DNA from: Cyclobacterium sp. SYSU L10401
GTDB lineage: Bacteria > Bacteroidota > Bacteroidia > Cytophagales > Cyclobacteriaceae
Direction of reading: 5' to 3'
Assembly: GCF_010993705.1 (NCBI RefSeq)
Contig: NZ_WOFO01000005.1
Location: forward strand, 124,001-188,000
Length of the DNA: 64,000 bases
Positions 60,609 to 64,000 of the stretch are shown here, piece by piece. A program made the translations under genes and the position numbers. Numbering within the stretch: position 1 is the stretch's first letter; each line of letters starts with the position of its first letter. The notes under the pieces were generated by a model that was not told the DNA's origin, ran no database searches, and worked only from the letters and a program-made list of their open reading frames with translations.

Positions 60609-61400
60609 ATGCAAGTCAGTGCCATCCATGTATATCCCATCAAATCCCTCGCAGGCCTATCACTAAGCAGCAGTCAGGTAGAAATTACTGGCTTTCAATA
60701 CGACAGACAATGGATGCTGGTAGACAAACAGGGGAAATTCCTGAGCCAGAGAACTCATCCTGAGATGGCTCTCATTCAGGTAAATTTGGAAAAAGATCAG
60801 CTGCTTCTGAGTCACAAGTATGATACAAATGCCTTTTTCCGCTTACCTTTTATAATGGATTCAGGGAAAAAGAAACAAGTTAGCATATGGGAGGACCAGC
60901 TGGAAGCTTCCCTTCCGGGACCAGAGGTGGACGAATGGTTTTCGGACCTGCTCCACATGGATTGCCAGCTGGTAAAGATGGGCAGGGGTGAAAAGCGCTG
61001 GATTAAGGAAAAATATCAGGTCAACAGGGAACATGTGAGTTTTGCTGACAGCATGCCATATCTTATTATCGGTCAATCTTCCCTGGATGATCTCAATAGC
61101 AGGCTGGACACACCGGTACCCATGGAACGATTCCGGCCCAACATCGTTTTTTCTGGTGGCCCTGCATTTGCAGAAGAGGCCTGGGATCGGTTTACCATCG
61201 GTCAGGTGAAATTCAAGTCGACAAAACCTTGTGCAAGATGTGTCCTTACAACTATAGATCAGAACACGGGGAAGAAAGGGAAAGAGCCTTTATATACCTT
61301 ATCGCAATATAGAAAAAGTGGAGAAAAAATCTTTTTTGGACAGAATCTCATCGCCTTGAACAGGGGTAAATTAGCTGTAGGAGACAACATACTTTTGTAA
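60609..61400 (+). CDS. MOSC domain protein (YcbX/mARC-like)
   Basis: A 263-residue protein. The N-terminal MOSC beta barrel has VYPIKSLAGLSLSSSQVEITGFQYDRQWMLVD; the MOSC domain has ERFRPNIVFSGGPAFAEEAW and ends with a conserved Cys in FKSTKPCARCVLTTID, the likely molybdenum ligand. Such proteins are molybdenum-cofactor enzymes that reduce N-hydroxylated compounds. It carries no C-terminal ferredoxin domain, unlike YcbX. It is transcribed divergently from dnaK, with about 195 bases between them. Confidence 0.9.
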   Translation: MQVSAIHVYPIKSLAGLSLSSSQVEITGFQYDRQWMLVDKQGKFLSQRTHPEMALIQVNLEKDQLLLSHKYDTNAFFRLPFIMDSGKKKQVSIWEDQLEASLPGPEVDEWFSDLLHMDCQLVKMGRGEKRWIKEKYQVNREHVSFADSMPYLIIGQSSLDDLNSRLDTPVPMERFRPNIVFSGGPAFAEEAWDRFTIGQVKFKSTKPCARCVLTTIDQNTGKKGKEPLYTLSQYRKSGEKIFFGQNLIALNRGKLAVGDNILL

Positions 61401-61895
61401 ATCTTGACAATAATTGTGTAACATTTATACACTTTGGGGGCACAATCCATTTCTTTGTTGCGTTTTTTTTAGTCTCAGGTTGAAAAAAATGTCAAAATTT
61501 ATTTTTTATCCACTCATTAATAGTATCTTAAATACATTTTTGTTAATATTAGATGCTGAATTTTAAGTACGAAATTTCTTATACCTACAATTGTGTAAAT
61601 TGAATACATGAGGGCTGATTTGGAAGGAGCATGAAATGAAAACTTTGCTTACATTTGGCATGAAATTTAGATCATTGGAACTAAAAGTGACCAACTTAAT
61701 TACCCATAATACTACCAAAGTACTTAGTTTCAAGTAGTTAATAATTACAACCGGCAGAGGAGGTTTTTGATAGGGTTTGATGTGTAATTTCAAACTGCAG
61801 TAAATTGGTATGCCTTAATCATCCAGGCAAAGAGTGGGATAACTTTGATTTAGAAAAAACCATACATATACAAACACCAACCAAATTAATTTTCA
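61401..61895. other. Gene-free stretch before the beta-helix gene
   Basis: About 500 bases of AT-rich DNA. Short frames on both strands have no recognisable product. The promoter of the beta-helix gene must lie here. No repeat or RNA gene is visible. Confidence 0.45.
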
Positions 61896-64000
61896 ATGAA
61901 TACAGTTTTATCAAAACTAATCCTGTGTTGCTCTTTATTGTTATTTGGCCTGCAGGTAAGCGCAGCCAATTACTATTTCTCCAGCGAAACCGGCGATGAC
62001 TCCAGAAGTTCATCACAAGCACAAAATGCAAACACTCCATGGAAATCCATCAATAAACTGAATGCTATTATTCCCAGTTTAAGCCCCGGAGACAAAGTCT
62101 ATTTCCGTAGGGGAGATGTTTTTTACGGCTCCATTTTGATCAATGAATCCGGCAGAGCAGGTGCCCCGATTACTTTTGGAGCCTATGGTTCTGGCCCCGA
62201 CCCTGTCCTTACTTCTTTTGTAAGCCTTTCTAATTGGCAATCGGTAGGGAATGGCGTATATGAAGCGGCCGACAGCAGGTTGCCGAGCCATAAGGTAAAT
62301 ATGGTAGCTATAAACGATACCCCACAGGAAATGGGCAGGTATCCCAATTCCAACACCAGCAATAAAGGATATTTAACTTACGATTCTCATTCGGGAAATC
62401 GTGCGATAACTGATTACCAACTTTCTTCCAGCCCAAATTGGACAGGAGGAGAGGTTGTTTTGAGAAAAGTTTATTGGATTACAGACAGGCACCGGATTAC
62501 CTCCCATTCCGGCAACACCCTGAATTACGCTTCTAATCCGGATTCTTCCTATGAACCAAGGCCAGGTTACGGGTATTTCATCCAGGATCACCCCAGCACC
62601 CTGGACCGGTATGGAGAATGGTATTACAATACCTCCCAAAGAAAGTTACGGGTTTATTTCGGTAGCAACCCCGGTTCTACCAAAGTGGAAGTCAGCACCT
62701 TTGATTTTATCGTTCGAAGTACAGGGTCAGCCCGGTATGTTAATTTTGAAAATCTCCATTTCAAAGGCGCAAATAGGAACGCCTTTCAATTTGAAGGAGG
62801 AAGTGACATAAAAATCATTAATTGTAAAATCGATAATTCCGGAGAAGATGGTATGTTCCTGGCGGGGGTCTCCGATCTGGTCGTTGAAAATTCTGAGGTA
62901 AACCATGCCAACAACGTTGGCATGAATATCAAAATCTCGGATGGGGCCGTGATACGTGGAAATAAGATTTCCAATACCTATATTTTCCCAGGCCACGGAA
63001 GAAGTGGTGATAATGTTGGTTTGGCCATATTTGCAACAGGAGATGCCAATCTAATCGAGTACAATGAAATCAAGAAAACCGGATATATTGGAATCCGGTT
63101 TGGAGGGAATGATAGCCAGGTCAAGTCCAATTACATTGATGGGTTTTGTCTGACCAAGAATGATGGCGCCGGCATCTATACCTATCAACAAAAATATGAC
63201 AATTTCAAAAATAGAAAAGTCAGCAACAATATCATTATTAACGGTATTGGCGCAAAGGAAGGTACCACCATAAAAAACTACGTAGACAAACCTCAGGCTG
63301 AAGGAATTTACCTGGATGACAATGTGACGGATGTGGAGGTGTCAGGAAATACTGTCGCCCACATCACCTCCAAAGGTATCTACTTGCATAATACTGATAA
63401 CATAAGGGTAATCAATAATACCATCTACGATTCAGAAAACCTGATATTCTTACGGAATGACCTGATGGGCAACCCTCTTGCCAATACCACCATTGAAAAC
63501 AATAAATTACTGGCAAAGGATGCCTCTCAGAATTTTGTATATATCTATACCTTATTCGATGATGTTGCCGATTTGGCCCGGTTTAATTATAACGAGTATT
63601 CAGCACCTTTTTCTGACAATTACAGATTCAGGGTACGGTACAATGCCAACTCAAGCAATGAAGCCAGGAAGTTTTTTGATTTGAAAGGCTGGCAGCGCAT
63701 GTACAATAAGGACTGGAACTCCAAGTCGGGAAGCCAGGTAAATGATCTCTACCAGGTTAATAAGAAGATTGGCTCCAATCGGTATGCTAATGGATCATTT
63801 GATCGGAATGTAAATTATGTGAGTTGCTCCGATTGTAGTACTTCCTGGGATGGAGGGAAATTAGATGGAGGCTCGCTGAAAATAAGTACCAAGGGCGTAA
63901 GCCAAACCTCCATTGGAATTGGCTCACTAAAGAAAGGGAAACATTACCTGCTTAAGTTTAGCGCAATCGGCAACAAAAGTATCCCTGTATCCTTTTACCT
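61896..64000 (+). CDS. Secreted right-handed parallel beta-helix protein (cut by window end)
   Basis: The frame is open from ATG 61896 to the window edge, giving the first 701 residues. A signal peptide (MNTVLSKLILCCSLLLFGLQ, cleaved near VSAANYY) is followed by YYFSSETGDDS...PWKSINKLNAII, the usual start of pectate-lyase-like beta-helix proteins. Many repeats follow (FENLHFKGANRNAFQFEGGS, IINCKIDNSGEDGMFLAG, VSGNTVAHITSKGIYLHN) with stacking Asn and hydrophobic positions. It is probably a polysaccharide lyase or a surface sugar-binding protein. From about residue 625 another domain begins (NGSFDRNVNYVSCSDC..., GSLKKGKHYLLKFSAIG), which may be a carbohydrate-binding module. Confidence 0.8.
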   Translation, partial: MNTVLSKLILCCSLLLFGLQVSAANYYFSSETGDDSRSSSQAQNANTPWKSINKLNAIIPSLSPGDKVYFRRGDVFYGSILINESGRAGAPITFGAYGSGPDPVLTSFVSLSNWQSVGNGVYEAADSRLPSHKVNMVAINDTPQEMGRYPNSNTSNKGYLTYDSHSGNRAITDYQLSSSPNWTGGEVVLRKVYWITDRHRITSHSGNTLNYASNPDSSYEPRPGYGYFIQDHPSTLDRYGEWYYNTSQRKLRVYFGSNPGSTKVEVSTFDFIVRSTGSARYVNFENLHFKGANRNAFQFEGGSDIKIINCKIDNSGEDGMFLAGVSDLVVENSEVNHANNVGMNIKISDGAVIRGNKISNTYIFPGHGRSGDNVGLAIFATGDANLIEYNEIKKTGYIGIRFGGNDSQVKSNYIDGFCLTKNDGAGIYTYQQKYDNFKNRKVSNNIIINGIGAKEGTTIKNYVDKPQAEGIYLDDNVTDVEVSGNTVAHITSKGIYLHNTDNIRVINNTIYDSENLIFLRNDLMGNPLANTTIENNKLLAKDASQNFVYIYTLFDDVADLARFNYNEYSAPFSDNYRFRVRYNANSSNEARKFFDLKGWQRMYNKDWNSKSGSQVNDLYQVNKKIGSNRYANGSFDRNVNYVSCSDCSTSWDGGKLDGGSLKISTKGVSQTSIGIGSLKKGKHYLLKFSAIGNKSIPVSFY

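Overview
The window comes from a member of the Bacteroidota, most likely the order Cytophagales (Cyclobacteriaceae-like). The strongest evidence is the minus-strand order ftsY, a 50-residue DUF4295-type protein, rpmG, rpmB, which is characteristic of this phylum. Lipoproteins with a Cys after a short hydrophobic leader, many beta-propeller lipoproteins, a carboxypeptidase-regulatory-like domain protein and weak Shine-Dalgarno sites agree with this. No species is claimed.

Layout. Positions 1-1790 are the end of an integrated element: a cut-off membrane protein gene, a tyrosine recombinase, and a tRNA-Ser 3'-end fragment with a terminator, which marks an attachment site. Positions 2788-7710 hold a nitrobindin-like protein, an FAD amine oxidase and a ThDP 2-oxoacid decarboxylase, which could act in sequence on an amino acid. 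Positions 7770-19505 are a mixed accessory region: a decayed transposase, an orphan phage-type tail-tube protein, three propeller lipoproteins, a polysaccharide deacetylase, an alpha/beta hydrolase, an endonuclease/exonuclease/phosphatase-fold enzyme, a PIN-toxin remnant, a PH-domain protein, a MNT nucleotidyltransferase and a Uma2 protein.

Positions 19896-41000 are the centre of interest: what looks like a peptide natural-product (RiPP or bacteriocin-like) locus. It has four small Cys-rich precursors with a shared leader ending in Tyr-Gly-Gly, a C39-like/VKOR/thioredoxin membrane protein for disulfide formation, a C39-peptidase ABC exporter with its HlyD partner, two LanC-like proteins (one fused to a sulfotransferase), three glycosyltransferase-type proteins, a pyruvyl-transferase family protein and a stand-alone LytTR regulator. 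No lanthipeptide dehydratase is present. A ~230 bp leader repeat occurs three times, with 9-bp direct repeats spaced like LytTR binding sites. In two copies the VKOR gene behind it has been deleted almost completely. Each precursor gene has a hairpin (with a competing alternative) just before its start codon, and each precursor unit is followed by a propeller lipoprotein gene.

Positions 40571-45360 hold debris of the same families (propeller, exporter, TlpA, LytTR), an AAA-ATPase fragment under a palindromic operator, a TlpA-like thioredoxin lipoprotein and a MNT/HEPN pair whose HEPN gene is frameshifted. Positions 45464-48699 carry a propeller lipoprotein, an S33-like hydrolase and a PIN toxin-antitoxin pair. 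From 48800 onward the content is mostly housekeeping: ftsY-DUF4295-rpmG-rpmB, rocD, a HAD phosphatase, hemB, an ammonium transporter, an outer-membrane protein, a GroES-like protein, dnaK, a MOSC protein and the start of a secreted parallel beta-helix protein cut by the window end.
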